Notes: generated from the letters alone by a model not told the origin. A DNA stretch of 32,702 nucleotides from Mycobacteriaceae bacterium (GCA_017882745.1 JADGOX010000338.1:1-32702); one strand, 5' to 3'. Shown: positions 17,984 to 30,568, counted from the first letter of the stretch. A program made the numbers and translations.

Positions 17984-18976
17984 TCAGAGGACCTCGGGAG
18001 TGCCCGTTCCGGACGAGGGGTCCTGGCCGGTGCGCTGCGCGAGGAAACGTTCCAGCTCGGCGCCGATCTCGTCGCCGGTGGGCAGCTCACCGTTCGCGGC
18101 GAGTAACGAGGTGCGCTCCTGGGAGCCGACGTAGGCGTCGTACTGGCGCTCCAGGGCCTGCACCACAGCCGCCACCTCATCGGAGCCGGTGACCTGGGCG
18201 TCGATCTGCTCCCGCACGCGGGCGCTCGCCGTAGTGAGCTGATCCAGCGGCAGAGAGAGCCCGGAGGCGTCACTGAGGTGGCTGAGCAGCGTCTGCGCGG
18301 CCTCGGGGTAATCGGTCTGGGTGAGGTAGTGCGGAACGTGCACGGCGAAACCCATGGCTTCATGGCCGGCCTGGCCCATCCGCAGCTCCAACAGGGATGC
18401 CGCGCTGGCCGGTATCTGCACGTTGCCGACCCAGGGCTCGTACCCACGGACCAGGTCCGTCGAGGAACCGTGTGCGGTCACTCCGGAGGGACGGGTGTGC
18501 GGCACTGCCATGGGGATGGCGTTGATCCCGATGGTGCGTCGAACACCGAAGCGTTCGGCCAGCAACTGCACGGCTGTGATGAACCGCTCCCAGCGCAGGT
18601 CCGGCTCCATCCCGGCCAACAGCAGGAACGGCGTGCCCGACGAGTCCTTGACGGCGTAGAGATTCAGTGAGGGCTCGGCGTAGCTGGCGAAGTGGTCGCC
18701 CTCGAAGCTCATTGCGGGGCGCCGTGAGCGGTAGTCGAGCAGGTCGTCGATGTCGAAGGACGCCACCAGCTCGGTCTCCAGGCTCTCACGCAGATGCGTG
18801 GTGGCGATCCGAATGGCATGGCCCGCATCGGAAAACCCCTCCATGCCATGGACCAGTACCGGGCCGCGGCCATCGGCGGCGTTCAGCTCGGGGGAGGGGA
18901 ACTCCAGCTCATACATCGTCGACGTCTCGCCGGAGTTCTCGGGCTCGTTCATGTGCTCATCCTGGTGCTCGTTCAT
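17984..18976 (-). CDS. PAC2 (proteasome assembly chaperone-like) family protein
   Basis: 'GPVLVHGMEGFSDAGHAIRIA', 'DLLDYRSRRPAMSF', 'FLLLAGMEPDLRWERF', 'VPHTRPSGVTAHGSS', 'GFAVHVPHYL' typical of actinobacterial PAC2 proteins. Start may be internal. Confidence 0.88.
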   Translation of the reverse strand: MNEHQDEHMNEPENSGETSTMYELEFPSPELNAADGRGPVLVHGMEGFSDAGHAIRIATTHLRESLETELVASFDIDDLLDYRSRRPAMSFEGDHFASYAEPSLNLYAVKDSSGTPFLLLAGMEPDLRWERFITAVQLLAERFGVRRTIGINAIPMAVPHTRPSGVTAHGSSTDLVRGYEPWVGNVQIPASAASLLELRMGQAGHEAMGFAVHVPHYLTQTDYPEAAQTLLSHLSDASGLSLPLDQLTTASARVREQIDAQVTGSDEVAAVVQALERQYDAYVGSQERTSLLAANGELPTGDEIGAELERFLAQRTGQDPSSGTGTPEVL

Positions 18977-19272
18977 GGGAGGCCATCGACCCCTTTCCGC
19001 TCGCTTACCTACTATTGTCCCTCAACGCTGGGCCAGGGGTGACACATTCCTCCGTTCACCGGCGCAGGGCGACCGCCGGATCACGGGGAGAAGGCGGCGA
19101 GCCTGTGGACCTCAGGCAGGGTCGGGTGGTCGAAGACCGCGTCCACCCGGTGCTCGACGGTTCACGCGCGGCCCACCGTCGCCTGCCCGATGCACGCGAG
19201 ATCGGTCGCTTCCGCTGCTCGAGTCTGAAACGATGAGACGCAGACGTTGACTCGACACGAGAGGTGGGACAG

Positions 19273-20358
19273 GTGCCCCAGCAGGTGCGCGGAGTGATTG
19301 CCAGGAGCAAGGGTGCTCCGGTGGAGCTCGTCGACATCACGATCCCCGACCCCGGGCCGCGGGAGGTAGTCGTCGACATCCAGGCCTGCGGGGTGTGCCA
19401 CACCGACCTCACCTACCGTGACGGTGGCATCAACGACGAGTACCCCTTCCTGCTCGGCCACGAGGCCGCCGGCGTCGTGGAGAGTGTCGGCGCCGGGGTC
19501 ACTGCCGTCGCGCCGGGCGACTTTGTCGTGCTCAACTGGCGTGCGGTGTGCGGTGAGTGCCGGGCGTGCAGGCGGGGCCGGCCCTGGTACTGCTTCGACA
19601 CCCACAACGCGGCGCAGAAGATGACCCTGGCCGATGGCACCGAGCTGACACCGGCGTTGGGCATTGGCGCGTTCGCGGACAAGACGCTCGTGCACGAAGG
19701 CCAGTGCACCAAGGTGGACCCTTCGTCGGACCCTGCCGTGGTCGGGCTGCTCGGATGCGGGGTGATGGCCGGGATGGGTGCCGCGATGAACACCGGGAAC
19801 GTCAGCCGAGGCGACAGCGTGGCCGTGATCGGCTGCGGTGGAGTGGGAGATGCCGCGATCGCCGGGGCACGGCTGGCGGGTGCGAGCACGATCATCGCCA
19901 TCGACCGCGACGCGAAGAAGCTGCAGTGGGCCACCGACCTCGGCGCCACGCACACCATCAACGCCTCCGAGGGGGACGTCGTGTCCGCTGTTCAGGAGCT
20001 GACCGGTGGTTTCGGTGCGGATGTAGTGATCGACGCCGTCGGGCGCCCGGAGACCTGGAAGCAGGCGTTCTACGCCCGTGACCTGGCCGGTACGGTGGTT
20101 CTCGTCGGTGTTCCCACCCCGGAGATGACCCTGGAAATGCCGCTGGTCGACTTCTTCTCCCGCGGTGGCTCGCTGAAGTCCTCCTGGTACGGCGACTGCT
20201 TGCCCGAGCGAGACATCCCAATGCTGGTGGACTTGTACCAGCAGGGCAGGCTGCCGCTGGAACTGTTCGTCAGCGAACGCATCACCCTCGATGCGGTCGA
20301 ACAGGCCTTTGCCACCATGCACGCCGGTGAGGTACTGCGCTCCGTGGTGATCCTGTGA
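19273..20358 (+). CDS. mscR: S-(hydroxymethyl)mycothiol dehydrogenase / S-nitrosomycothiol reductase (zinc-dependent)
   Basis: '[25 protein letters not shown]', '[30 protein letters not shown]', '[27 protein letters not shown]'. GTG at 19273 or 19264. Confidence 0.92.
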   Translation: MPQQVRGVIARSKGAPVELVDITIPDPGPREVVVDIQACGVCHTDLTYRDGGINDEYPFLLGHEAAGVVESVGAGVTAVAPGDFVVLNWRAVCGECRACRRGRPWYCFDTHNAAQKMTLADGTELTPALGIGAFADKTLVHEGQCTKVDPSSDPAVVGLLGCGVMAGMGAAMNTGNVSRGDSVAVIGCGGVGDAAIAGARLAGASTIIAIDRDAKKLQWATDLGATHTINASEGDVVSAVQELTGGFGADVVIDAVGRPETWKQAFYARDLAGTVVLVGVPTPEMTLEMPLVDFFSRGGSLKSSWYGDCLPERDIPMLVDLYQQGRLPLELFVSERITLDAVEQAFATMHAGEVLRSVVIL

Positions 20359-20987
20359 CCGTGCGAGTAGACCGGGTCGTCACCTCCGGCACGTTCAGCC
20401 TGGACGGTGGCACCTGGGACGTCGACAACAACATCTGGCTGATCGGTGACGACAGTGAGGTGGTGGTCGTGGACGCGGCGCACACCGCCCAACCGATCAT
20501 TGACGCGGTTGCCGGTCGGCGAGTGGTGGCGGTGGTCTGCACGCACGGCCACAACGACCATGTCACCGTCGCGCCACAGCTCGGTGAGCGGCTGGATGCA
20601 CCGGTGCTGCTGCACCCGGCCGACGAGGTGCTCTGGGAGATGACCCACCCGGGACTCACCCACGGGACATTGGCTGACGGTCAGCGGATCAGCGTGGCGG
20701 GCACGGAAATCCAGGTTCTACACACTCCAGGACACTCACCCGGCAGCTCGTGCCTGTACGTACAGGAAGCGGGTGTGCTGTGCACCGGCGACACCCTGTT
20801 CGCGGGAGGTCCTGGCCGGGTTACGTCTCAACGGGACTTCGAGACCATCATGGACAGCCTTGAGCAACGCATCTTTGGCGGCCAATTCCCCGACAGCACA
20901 ACGTTTCTGCCTGGTCATGGCGAAGGCGGCATGCTGGGCGACGAACGGGCACGACTGGTGGAGTACCGCGAACGGGGCTGGCAGTAG
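20355..20987 (+). CDS. MBL-fold metallo-hydrolase, translationally coupled to mscR
   Basis: '[10 protein letters not shown]' metal-binding motif, '[13 protein letters not shown]', 'GDTLF'; GTGA 4-bp overlap with the mscR stop. Confidence 0.9.
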   Translation: MTVRVDRVVTSGTFSLDGGTWDVDNNIWLIGDDSEVVVVDAAHTAQPIIDAVAGRRVVAVVCTHGHNDHVTVAPQLGERLDAPVLLHPADEVLWEMTHPGLTHGTLADGQRISVAGTEIQVLHTPGHSPGSSCLYVQEAGVLCTGDTLFAGGPGRVTSQRDFETIMDSLEQRIFGGQFPDSTTFLPGHGEGGMLGDERARLVEYRERGWQ

Positions 20988-21034
20988 CAGGTCATCCCGA
21001 CAGGCTCGACGCTGCTTCGCGTGCTCGATGCGAG

Positions 21035-21061
21035 TTGTCCACATCGCGTGAGTTGTCCACA
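21035..21061 (+). promoter_or_regulatory. Two direct-repeat DnaA-box-like sequences TTGTCCACA
   Basis: Exact TTGTCCACA at 21035-21043 and 21053-21061, inside a 13-bp direct repeat GAGTTGTCCACAT (21032-21044, 21050-21062). Confidence 0.5.
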
Positions 21062-21114
21062 TGACGGCCTCAGGCGAGAAATGCCGCAGCCCGCACCGGG
21101 CACCGTGGGTCGCC

Positions 21115-22209
21115 ATGACCACATCAACGACACCGCCTCCGACCACCATCCGGATCTGCAGGCCCGGCGACCTCATCGCGTCAGTCCCCGGCCTTCTCGG
21201 ATTCAACCCGTCACGCTCTCTCGTCGTCCTCTGTATGGAGGGGCACCCCGCCAGCCGGGTGGGTCTGGTGATGCGCCTGGATCTGCCGGATCCGCTGCGT
21301 GTCGATCCTGACGGTGAGGCCGCGCTGGTTGAGCAGATCTCCGTGTTGTGTTCCCGGCGCGCTGCTCCGGCGATCATCGTGATCGTGGTGGAGGACAGGG
21401 CAGCGGGAGCCACACCGCCGCACCGCGAGCTCCTCGCCGCGTTGCGCGATGCGTGCGAGGAGGTGGGCACTGAGCTGCTTGATGCGCACGTGGTAGATCG
21501 GGTCGTCGCGGGTGCACGCTGGCGTGGCTACGACGAGCACGACCATCGCGGGGGAACGCTGCCCGACCCACAGTCGTCGATGGTGAGCGCCGCCCACGTG
21601 GCGCAGGGTCGGGTGATTCACGGTGCGCGCGAGGAACTCGACGAGCTGCTTCGTCGCGATCCTGAGCCGTATCTGTCGCGACGCGCAGACCTGATCGGTC
21701 CTGCCCTGGATGCGGCGCTGCTGGCCAGAGACACGACCGGGCAACGTGCGGTGCGTCACGACCTCGAGACGGTACTCGCTGCTGTCGCCCAGCTCAACGC
21801 CGACGAGGTGCTACTGGATGAGGAGATCGCGCGGATCGGAGCGGCGCTCTCCGATCCGCTGGTGCGTGACGCCTGCTTTGGGCTTGCCGTCGGAGAGCAC
21901 GTTCACGCCGCTGAGCGCTTGTGGCTTCAGCTCTGCCGTGCGCTGCCCGACCCTGAGCGTGCGGAGGCTGCGGTGCTGGTGGCCTACAGCTGCTACGTGC
22001 GGGGAGAGGGACCGCTCGCTGGGATTGCCCTGCGCGCGGCGCTGACCAGCATGCCCGGGCATCGCATGGCGAATCTCCTGGACTCAGCATTGTCCGGTGG
22101 TCTGCCGCCGGAGGTTCTCCGCGACCTCGCGGACACGGCACTGGGAATCGCTGCCGAGCTCGGCGTGGCGCTGGTGCCCTCTACGCCACGCCCGCCCGCT
22201 GCTGAATGA
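21115..22209 (+). CDS. DUF4192 domain-containing protein
   Basis: '[32 protein letters not shown]' N-terminus typical of DUF4192. ORF opens at 21061; ATG 21115 preferred. Confidence 0.87.
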   Translation: MTTSTTPPPTTIRICRPGDLIASVPGLLGFNPSRSLVVLCMEGHPASRVGLVMRLDLPDPLRVDPDGEAALVEQISVLCSRRAAPAIIVIVVEDRAAGATPPHRELLAALRDACEEVGTELLDAHVVDRVVAGARWRGYDEHDHRGGTLPDPQSSMVSAAHVAQGRVIHGAREELDELLRRDPEPYLSRRADLIGPALDAALLARDTTGQRAVRHDLETVLAAVAQLNADEVLLDEEIARIGAALSDPLVRDACFGLAVGEHVHAAERLWLQLCRALPDPERAEAAVLVAYSCYVRGEGPLAGIALRAALTSMPGHRMANLLDSALSGGLPPEVLRDLADTALGIAAELGVALVPSTPRPPAAE

Positions 22210-23146
22210 GCTGCCATGCGTCGCCGACGATCGTGTCGAGCGAGGTCAGCTCCGGTCGCCATCCCAGATCGGCCGTAGCCCTGGCGCTGGAGGCGACGAG
22301 AACAGCGGGGTCGCCCGCCCGTCGCGCCGCGACCTGGGCGGGGATCGGGTGGCCGGTGACTCGCCGGCAGGCCTCGATCACCTCGACCACGGAGAAACCC
22401 GTGCCCGTCCCCAGATTGTAGATGCGATGAGCGCCGGCGGTCGCGTGCTCGAGGGCCAGCAGGTGCGCCTCGGCGAGGTCACGCACGTGGATGTAGTCAC
22501 GCAGGCAGGTCCCGTCGGGTGTGGGCCAGTCGTCACCGTAGATGGTGATGTGCTCGCGCTGACCCGTGACCACCTGCAGCACGAGTGGGATCAGGTGAGT
22601 CTCGACGATGTGGCGTTCCCCCAAGCCTCCGTGGGCGCCGGCCACGTTGAAGTAACGCAAGCTCACCGCCGCAAGCCCGTGGGCGTTGGCGTATGAGGTG
22701 ATGGCGTGGTCGATGGCCAGCTTGGTGGCGCCGTAGGGGTTGGTGGGCCGGGTGGGCGCGTCCTCCGTGATGGGGATCTGTTCGGGCTCGCCGTAGGTCG
22801 CGGCGGTGGACGAGAACACGAGCCTCGGGGTGCCGGCAGCGCGCACCGCCTCCAGCAGTTTCAGGGAGGTGACGACGTTGCCGAACCAGTAGAGCTCCGG
22901 ATGCTCGACGGACTCGCCCACCAAGGACTTCGCGGCGAAGTGCAGCACCCCGTCCATGCCTTCGGCGAGCAGCGCTGCCGCGTGGGTGGCGACGTCACCC
23001 TCGACGAACCTCGCGGAAGGTGAGACGGCGTCGGCATGCCCGGTGGACAGGTCGTCCAGGACGGTGACCTGGTGGCCTCGTTCGACCAACAGTGCGGTGC
23101 AGACACTGCCGACGTAGCCGGCTCCTCCGGTGACGAGCAACTTCAC
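22181..23146 (-). CDS. galE: UDP-glucose 4-epimerase
   Basis: '[20 protein letters not shown]', '[37 protein letters not shown]', '[14 protein letters not shown]'. Confidence 0.95.
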   Translation of the reverse strand: MKLLVTGGAGYVGSVCTALLVERGHQVTVLDDLSTGHADAVSPSARFVEGDVATHAAALLAEGMDGVLHFAAKSLVGESVEHPELYWFGNVVTSLKLLEAVRAAGTPRLVFSSTAATYGEPEQIPITEDAPTRPTNPYGATKLAIDHAITSYANAHGLAAVSLRYFNVAGAHGGLGERHIVETHLIPLVLQVVTGQREHITIYGDDWPTPDGTCLRDYIHVRDLAEAHLLALEHATAGAHRIYNLGTGTGFSVVEVIEACRRVTGHPIPAQVAARRAGDPAVLVASSARATADLGWRPELTSLDTIVGDAWQLIQQRAGVA

Positions 23147-23196
23147 TGAAATCTCCTACAGATCGTGGGCGAACCAGAACTGGGCCGTGCGCAGGA

Positions 23197-23883
23197 CTAG
23201 ACCGGTTCGACCTGCACTGCGTGGGCCATGTCCAGCGGCAGATGGGCGCCCGCGTGCCCGGCCACGGTGATGGTCACCCCGGCGGCATCGCGCTGCACGG
23301 TCACCCGTGCGTCGGGAACAACGCCCGCTTCGCGCAGTTGCGCCATCACCGGGATGTCGGTCTGTACGTGCTCAGAGATACGACGAACCACCACCGCGAC
23401 CGAGGAGCCGGCGGCCACGTCGGTCAGCCGCACCAGGGTCCCGGTGCTGGGTAGGGCACGGTCGGAGCCCAGCTCGGCCAGCCCTGGGATGGGGTTGCCG
23501 TACGGCGAGGTGGCCGGGTGGTCGAGCACCTCCACCAGTCGGCGTTCAACACCCTCGCTCATCACGTGCTCCCAGCGGCAGGCCTCCGCGTGCACCTCTT
23601 CCCACGCGAGCCCGATGATGTCGACAAGCAGTCGCTCGGCGAGCCGGTGCTTGCGCATCACCGCGACCGCGACTGCCCGGCCCTCTGCGGTGAGCTCGAG
23701 GTGCCGGTCGTCGGCAACCGCGAGCAGTCCGTCACGTTCCATCCGGGCCACGGTCTGGCTCACTGTCGGGCCACTCTGGTCGAGGCGCTCAGCGATGCGC
23801 GCCCGCAGTGGAACGACACCCTCTTCCTCGAGCTCATAGATGGTGCGCAGATACATCTCAGTCGTGTCGACCAGGTCGTTCAC
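23197..23883 (-). CDS. ideR: DtxR/IdeR family metal-dependent repressor
   Basis: '[54 protein letters not shown]', 'CRWEHVMSE' metal-site region, C-terminal SH3-like domain. GTG 23883. Confidence 0.95.
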   Translation of the reverse strand: MNDLVDTTEMYLRTIYELEEEGVVPLRARIAERLDQSGPTVSQTVARMERDGLLAVADDRHLELTAEGRAVAVAVMRKHRLAERLLVDIIGLAWEEVHAEACRWEHVMSEGVERRLVEVLDHPATSPYGNPIPGLAELGSDRALPSTGTLVRLTDVAAGSSVAVVVRRISEHVQTDIPVMAQLREAGVVPDARVTVQRDAAGVTITVAGHAGAHLPLDMAHAVQVEPV

Positions 23884-23908
23884 TCTCACACCCCTTCGTC
23901 GGCGCCGA

Positions 23909-23918
23909 GTCTATAGAC
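23909..23918. promoter_or_regulatory. Perfect palindrome GTCTATAGAC between divergent ideR and acuC (possible bidirectional -10 element)
   Basis: TATAGA reads on both strands; located 25 bp from the ideR start and 43 bp from the acuC start. Confidence 0.4.
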
Positions 23919-23961
23919 CGCCAGAGGGTGGACGGGCTCACTAACCAGTAGCGTCGCTCCC

Positions 23962-25158
23962 ATGACCCGGACGCCAGCGGCGGTGGTATGGACCACCGAC
24001 TACCTCAGTTACCGATTCGGCGAGGACCACCCGATGGATCCCATCCGGCTGGACCTGACCATGCGCCTCGCCACCAGCCTCGGTCTCCTCGAGGGGGTGG
24101 AGACACTGCGTCCGGAGGCCGCGCCCGACGCCGAGCTGCTGCGCATCCACACGCCCGGCTACCTCGCGGCGGTCAAAGGGGCCCCGGGCCAGTTGCAGGC
24201 GGTGGGCCACGGGCTCGGCACCGAGGACAACCCGATCTTCGAGCACATTCACGAGGCCAGTGCGCTGCTCGCCGGCGGCTCGTTGTTGGCGGCCAGGGAG
24301 ATTGCGGAGGGGCGCACCAAACGCGCCGTCTCCATCGGTGGTGGACTCCACCACGCGATGGCCGACTCCGCGTCCGGCTTCTGCGTCTACAACGATGTGG
24401 CCATCGCCATCGGGTGGCTGCTGGACCACGGATTCGACCGTATCGCCTACGTCGATGTCGACGTGCACCACGGCGACGGGGTGCAGGCCGCGTTCTTGCA
24501 CGACCCCCGCGTACTCACGGTCTCGCTGCACCAGCACCCGGCAACGCTGTGGCCGGGCAGCGGCTGGCCACAGGAGGTGGGCAAGGGCGAGGCCGCAGGA
24601 ACGACCGTCAACCTTCCTCTCATGCCTGGTACCGGTGACAGTTCCTGGCTGCGGGCATTCCATGCCGTGGTCCCGGGGGTGGTACGGGAGTTCCGCCCGC
24701 AGGTGCTGGTCACTCAATGCGGCGTGGACACCCATGGTGAGGACCCGCTCGCCGACATGCTGCTCAGTGTCGACGGACACCAGGCGATTTTCCAGGCTCT
24801 GCGCGCGCTCGCCGAGGAGACCGCAGAAGGAAGATGGCTCGCCGTGGGTGGTGGCGGTTACGGCCTGCTGCGCGTGGTGCCGCGCTCGTGGACACACCTG
24901 CTCGCCGCAGTGCTCGACCGCGATGTCGACGTCAGCACTCCGATTCCTGCCGACTGGACCGCGCACGTCGCCCCGTTTGCTCCCCGGGTGACCCTGCCGA
25001 CGACGATGGGTGAGGGTGGCGACGTGTCGTTCGCACCGTGGGACGGCGTTGCCGGGGGAACTGATCCGGCAACTGCCAAGGTGGACAGCAGTATCCGGGA
25101 CACCCGACGAGCGGTGTTCCCGCTCATCGGACTTGATCCGGAAGACCCGAGGGACTAG
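23962..25158 (+). CDS. acuC: Acetoin utilization protein AcuC, class I HDAC-like protein deacetylase
   Basis: 'GGGLHHAMADSASGFCVYNDVAIA', 'YVDVDVHHGDGVQAAF', 'QCGVDTHGEDP', 'GGGGYGL' HDAC-family motifs. Confidence 0.94.
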   Translation: MTRTPAAVVWTTDYLSYRFGEDHPMDPIRLDLTMRLATSLGLLEGVETLRPEAAPDAELLRIHTPGYLAAVKGAPGQLQAVGHGLGTEDNPIFEHIHEASALLAGGSLLAAREIAEGRTKRAVSIGGGLHHAMADSASGFCVYNDVAIAIGWLLDHGFDRIAYVDVDVHHGDGVQAAFLHDPRVLTVSLHQHPATLWPGSGWPQEVGKGEAAGTTVNLPLMPGTGDSSWLRAFHAVVPGVVREFRPQVLVTQCGVDTHGEDPLADMLLSVDGHQAIFQALRALAEETAEGRWLAVGGGGYGLLRVVPRSWTHLLAAVLDRDVDVSTPIPADWTAHVAPFAPRVTLPTTMGEGGDVSFAPWDGVAGGTDPATAKVDSSIRDTRRAVFPLIGLDPEDPRD

Positions 25159-25166
25159 AGGCGGAG

Positions 25167-27862
25167 ATGGCTGGCATGCCCGACCCAAGGTTGTCCGACA
25201 AGACCACGTGGGACTCGCACGACTACCCGAAGCACTGGGAGGGCGACGCCCTCGCCTCCGATGGTGGCACCGTGCACCTGAGGCCGATCACCCCCGAAGA
25301 CGCGGATGCGCTCGTCGCCTTCCACAGCGGGTTGTCCGAGCACACCCGGTACCTGCGCTACTTCGGTCCGTACCCCACCATGTCGCAACGAGACCTCGCA
25401 CGCTTCTCCACGGTCGACCACCATGATCGGGTTGCCGTCCTGGTACTGCTCGGCGGCGAGATCATCGCTGTGGGTCGCTATGACCGCTTGGCCGAGGTCG
25501 GAGACGGGCTCTCGGCCGAGGTCGCCTTCGTCGTTGCGGACGCGCACCAGGGTCGCGGACTGGGGTCGGTGCTGCTGGAGCACCTGGCCGCGGCAGCGGC
25601 AGAGCGGGGTATCCGGTCCTTTGTCGCAGAGGTCCTGTCCGAGAACCGGACCATGCTTGGGGTGTTCAAAGAGGCGGGCTACCAGATCAAGAGGACGTTC
25701 GATGGCGGCGTGCTGCACCTGGAGTTCGCCATCGACCCCTCCGAGGCCTTGCTCACCGTGCGTAACTTCCGTGAGCGGGCCTCCGAAGCGCGCAGCGTGC
25801 GCAACGTCCTCGCACCACGGTCAGTGGCCGTGATCGGGGCGTCGACCGACCGGTTCAAGGTGGGGCACGCGGTGCTGGTCAACCTTCTGGCCGGCGGATT
25901 CACCGGTCCGGTGTATCCGGTGAACGCCGAGCACCGCTCGGTGCTGGGCGTACGGGCCTACGAGTCGGTGCGGGCCATTCCCGATGACGTCGACCTGGCG
26001 GTCGTCGCGGTGCCGGCCAGCGGGGTGGAGGCAGTGCTGGACGACTGTCTCGCCAAGGGCGTGAAGGCGCTGGTGGTGATCTCGGCGGGCTTCGGTGAGT
26101 CCGGGCCCGAGGGGTTGGCAGCGGAACGACGGATGGTGCAGTCCGCGCGTGCGCACGGGATGCGGGTGGTGGGTCCGAGTGCGCTCGGGGTGGCCAACAC
26201 CGATCCGAAGATCGCACTGAACGCCACTCTGGCGCCGGTGCTCCCAGTTCCGGGCCGGGTCGGCTTCTTCTGCCAGTCCGGTGCCCTGGGCATTGCGATC
26301 TTGGCGGCCGCAGCCGAGCGTGGTCTGGGGTTGTCCACCTTCGTCTCGGCGGGCAACCGCGCGGACATCTCCGGCAACGACCTGTTGCAGTACTGGGACT
26401 CCGACCCGGCGACCGACGTGGTCCTGCTGTACCTGGAGAGCTTCGGAAACCCGCGCAAGTTCTCGCGACTCGCCAGGCGCGTGGCCCGCAACAAGCCGGT
26501 GATTGTGGTCAAGAGCGGACGGCACGCGGTACCGGCCGGGCTGGCGGCCACCAGCGTGGAGGTGGACGACGAGAGCGTGCAGGCGTTGTTCGAGCAAGCC
26601 GGCGTGATCCGGGTCGAGTCCATCGCCCAGCTCTTCGACAGTGCGTTGCTGCTCGGCTACCAACCGCTCCCCGCCGGCCCTCGCGTCGCGGTGGTGGGTA
26701 ACTCGACAGCCATGGGTGTGCTCGCCGCGGACGCCGCACGGAGTCAGGGGCTGGTGGTGGTGAACGAGCCGGTGGACGTCGGAGCAGGGGCGGGTCCCGA
26801 GGAGTTTGCCGCGGCGGTGGAGGAAGCCCTGGCCGCGCCGGACGTGGACGCACTCATCGCGGTGTTCGTCCCTCCAGTCGCGATTCCCGGCGCGGCGTAT
26901 GCGACCGCCCTACGCGCGGCAGTGGCCGGCTCGGAAAAGCCGGTGGTCACCACCTTTCTTGCCGCCGAAGGGATTCCGGACTCCTTGGCCGTGCTCGGCC
27001 CCGACGGCTATCCGGCGTGTGGTTCCGTGCCCTCCTACCCCGGACCCGAACGCGCCGTGATGGCCTTGTCGCGGGCCGTGCGCTACGCGGAGTGGCGGGC
27101 GCGACCTGTCGTCGAGGAGCATCTCTTCGCGCATGACGAGCTGGTCGACATCGATCGTGCCCAGGGGCTGGTGGACGGCTGGTTGGCGGAGGACCCGGAT
27201 GGCCGGTGGCTGACGGACGAGGAGGCAGCCGAACTGCTGTGCACCTGCGGGGTAGATGTTGCGGCCTTCCGGGTGGCCGCGGGACCCGAGGATGCTGTTG
27301 CCGCGGCCCGCGAGCTCGGGTTCCCAGTCGCGGTGAAGGCGATGGGGGAGCAGTGGCGCGACCGTTCCGACCTGGTTGGCGTCCGTCTGGACTTGGCGGG
27401 TGCGGACGCCGTCCGCACGGCCTACGACGAGATGGTGGAGGTCTCCGGCCACAGCTCGGTCTACGTGCAGACGATGGCGGCCAAAGGGGTGAACTGCACT
27501 GTGGGTGTGCAGGACGACCCGTCCTTCGGTTCGCTGATCTCCTTCGGCCTGTCCGGAGTCATCTCCGATTTGCTGGGTGACCGCGCGTACCGGGTGCTGC
27601 CGCTCACTTCACCTGAGGAGCTCGTTCGGGCGCCGAAGGCGGCTCCGCTGCTCACCGGCTACCGCGGCAGCGAACCGGCCGATCTCGACGCACTGGTGGC
27701 CCTGGTCCGTCGGATCGCCGCGCTCGCCGAGGAGGTGCGCGAGATTCGAGAGCTGACGTGCGGCCCCATTCTCGTGTCGACCGACGGCGCGACCGTCACC
27801 GCCGCGCGGGTGCGCGTCGGACCCGAGCCGAGCAGGGCCGACCTGGGGCCACGGCGCCTGCG

Positions 27863-27866
<4 letters not shown>
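25167..27866 (+). CDS. GNAT-(NDP-forming acyl-CoA synthetase-like) protein acetyltransferase, Pat/PatA type
   Basis: N-terminal GNAT ('[34 protein letters not shown]', '[16 protein letters not shown]') followed by CoA-binding ('[20 protein letters not shown]'), succinyl-CoA-ligase-like and ATP-grasp segments. Starts 8 nt after the acuC stop. Confidence 0.92.
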
Positions 27867-29509
<1,643 letters not shown>

Positions 29510-29556
29510 TCGCGTCACGCTACCGGACCGGCCGACGCCCCTTCGCGCCCTCACCG

Positions 29557-29579
29557 CCGTTGATCACCGTCGTCAACGG
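29557..29579. other. 7-9-7 perfect inverted repeat between sigB and the fumarase gene
   Basis: CCGTTGA-tcaccgtcg-TCAACGG. Confidence 0.4.
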
Positions 29580-29599
29580 GGCGGGGCGCCAAGCGCGGG

Positions 29600-30568
29600 T
29601 CAGCTGGCGTATTCGCGCAAGCGGTCCGCGCGGTCGCCCACCCGGAGCTTGCCCATGACCTCGCGCTCGATCTGACGGACCCGTTCACGGGAGAGCCCGA
29701 AGATCTTGCCGATCTGGTCGAGCGTGCGGGGCTGTCCGTCGTCCAGGCCGTAGCGCAGGCGGATCACCTGCTGCTCACGCTCATCCAGGGTTCCCAGCAC
29801 GGAGAAGATGTCCGAGTGCAGCAATCCGGAGATGACCGCACTCTCCGCGTCGGTGGCGTCGGCGTCCTCGATGAAGTCACCCAGCGGGGCCTCCTCATCG
29901 CTGCCGACCGGCATGTCCAGGCTCACGGGGTCACGGCTGTGGTCGAGCAGGTCGGCGATCTTGCCCTCCGGGATACCCGACTCCCTGGCGAGTTCCTCGT
30001 CCGTCGCCTCGCGGCCGAGCTGCTGGTGCAGCTCGCGCTTGATCCGCGCCAGCTTGTTCACCTGCTCGACGAGGTGGACGGGCAGGCGGATGGTGCGGCT
30101 CTGGTCTGCCATCCCGCGGGTGATTGCCTGACGGATCCACCAGGTGGCGTAGGTGGAGAACTTGAAGCCCTTGGCGTAGTCGAACTTCTCCATGGCGCGA
30201 ATCAACCCGAGGTTGCCCTCCTGGATGAGGTCCAGCAGCGGCATGCCCCTGCCCGTGTAGCGCTTGGCCAGCGACACCACCAGGCGCAGGTTCGCCTCCA
30301 GCAGACGTTGCCGGGCGGCATGCCCCTCGCGAACCACGGTGTTGAGGTCACGCTTGCGCGCGGCGGTGAGCTTGGTGCCGCCGGTGAGGCGCTGCTGCGC
30401 ATACAGTCCGGCCTCGATCCGCTTGGCCAGCTCTACCTCGTCCGCGGCAGTCAGAAGTGCTGTGCGCCCGATCCCGTTCAGGTAGACGCGGACCAGGTCT
30501 GCTGCGGGGCTCTGCGCGTCAAGGTCGCTGCTTGTTCGCGGCCGCTCGGTCGTGCTGAGGGTAGTCAT
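29600..30568 (-). CDS. sigB: Principal-like RNA polymerase sigma factor (SigB/HrdB family)
   Basis: '[53 protein letters not shown]', '[27 protein letters not shown]'. ATG 30568 with GGGAGG RBS; short N-terminus and sigB context favour SigB over SigA. Confidence 0.93.
   Translation of the reverse strand: MTTLSTTERPRTSSDLDAQSPAADLVRVYLNGIGRTALLTAADEVELAKRIEAGLYAQQRLTGGTKLTAARKRDLNTVVREGHAARQRLLEANLRLVVSLAKRYTGRGMPLLDLIQEGNLGLIRAMEKFDYAKGFKFSTYATWWIRQAITRGMADQSRTIRLPVHLVEQVNKLARIKRELHQQLGREATDEELARESGIPEGKIADLLDHSRDPVSLDMPVGSDEEAPLGDFIEDADATDAESAVISGLLHSDIFSVLGTLDEREQQVIRLRYGLDDGQPRTLDQIGKIFGLSRERVRQIEREVMGKLRVGDRADRLREYAS

Noticed and set aside
19162-20322. 386-aa minus ORF antisense to mscR
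   Set aside because: No recognisable domain, composition typical of an antisense frame of a GC-rich gene.
23919-23950. Possible IdeR box (CTAACC half-site) in the ideR/acuC intergenic region
   Set aside because: Only a half-site; no full TTAGGTTAGSCTAACCTAA-like palindrome.
23941-25188. 415-aa minus ORF antisense to acuC
   Set aside because: Shadow ORF; AcuC on the plus strand has all HDAC-family motifs.
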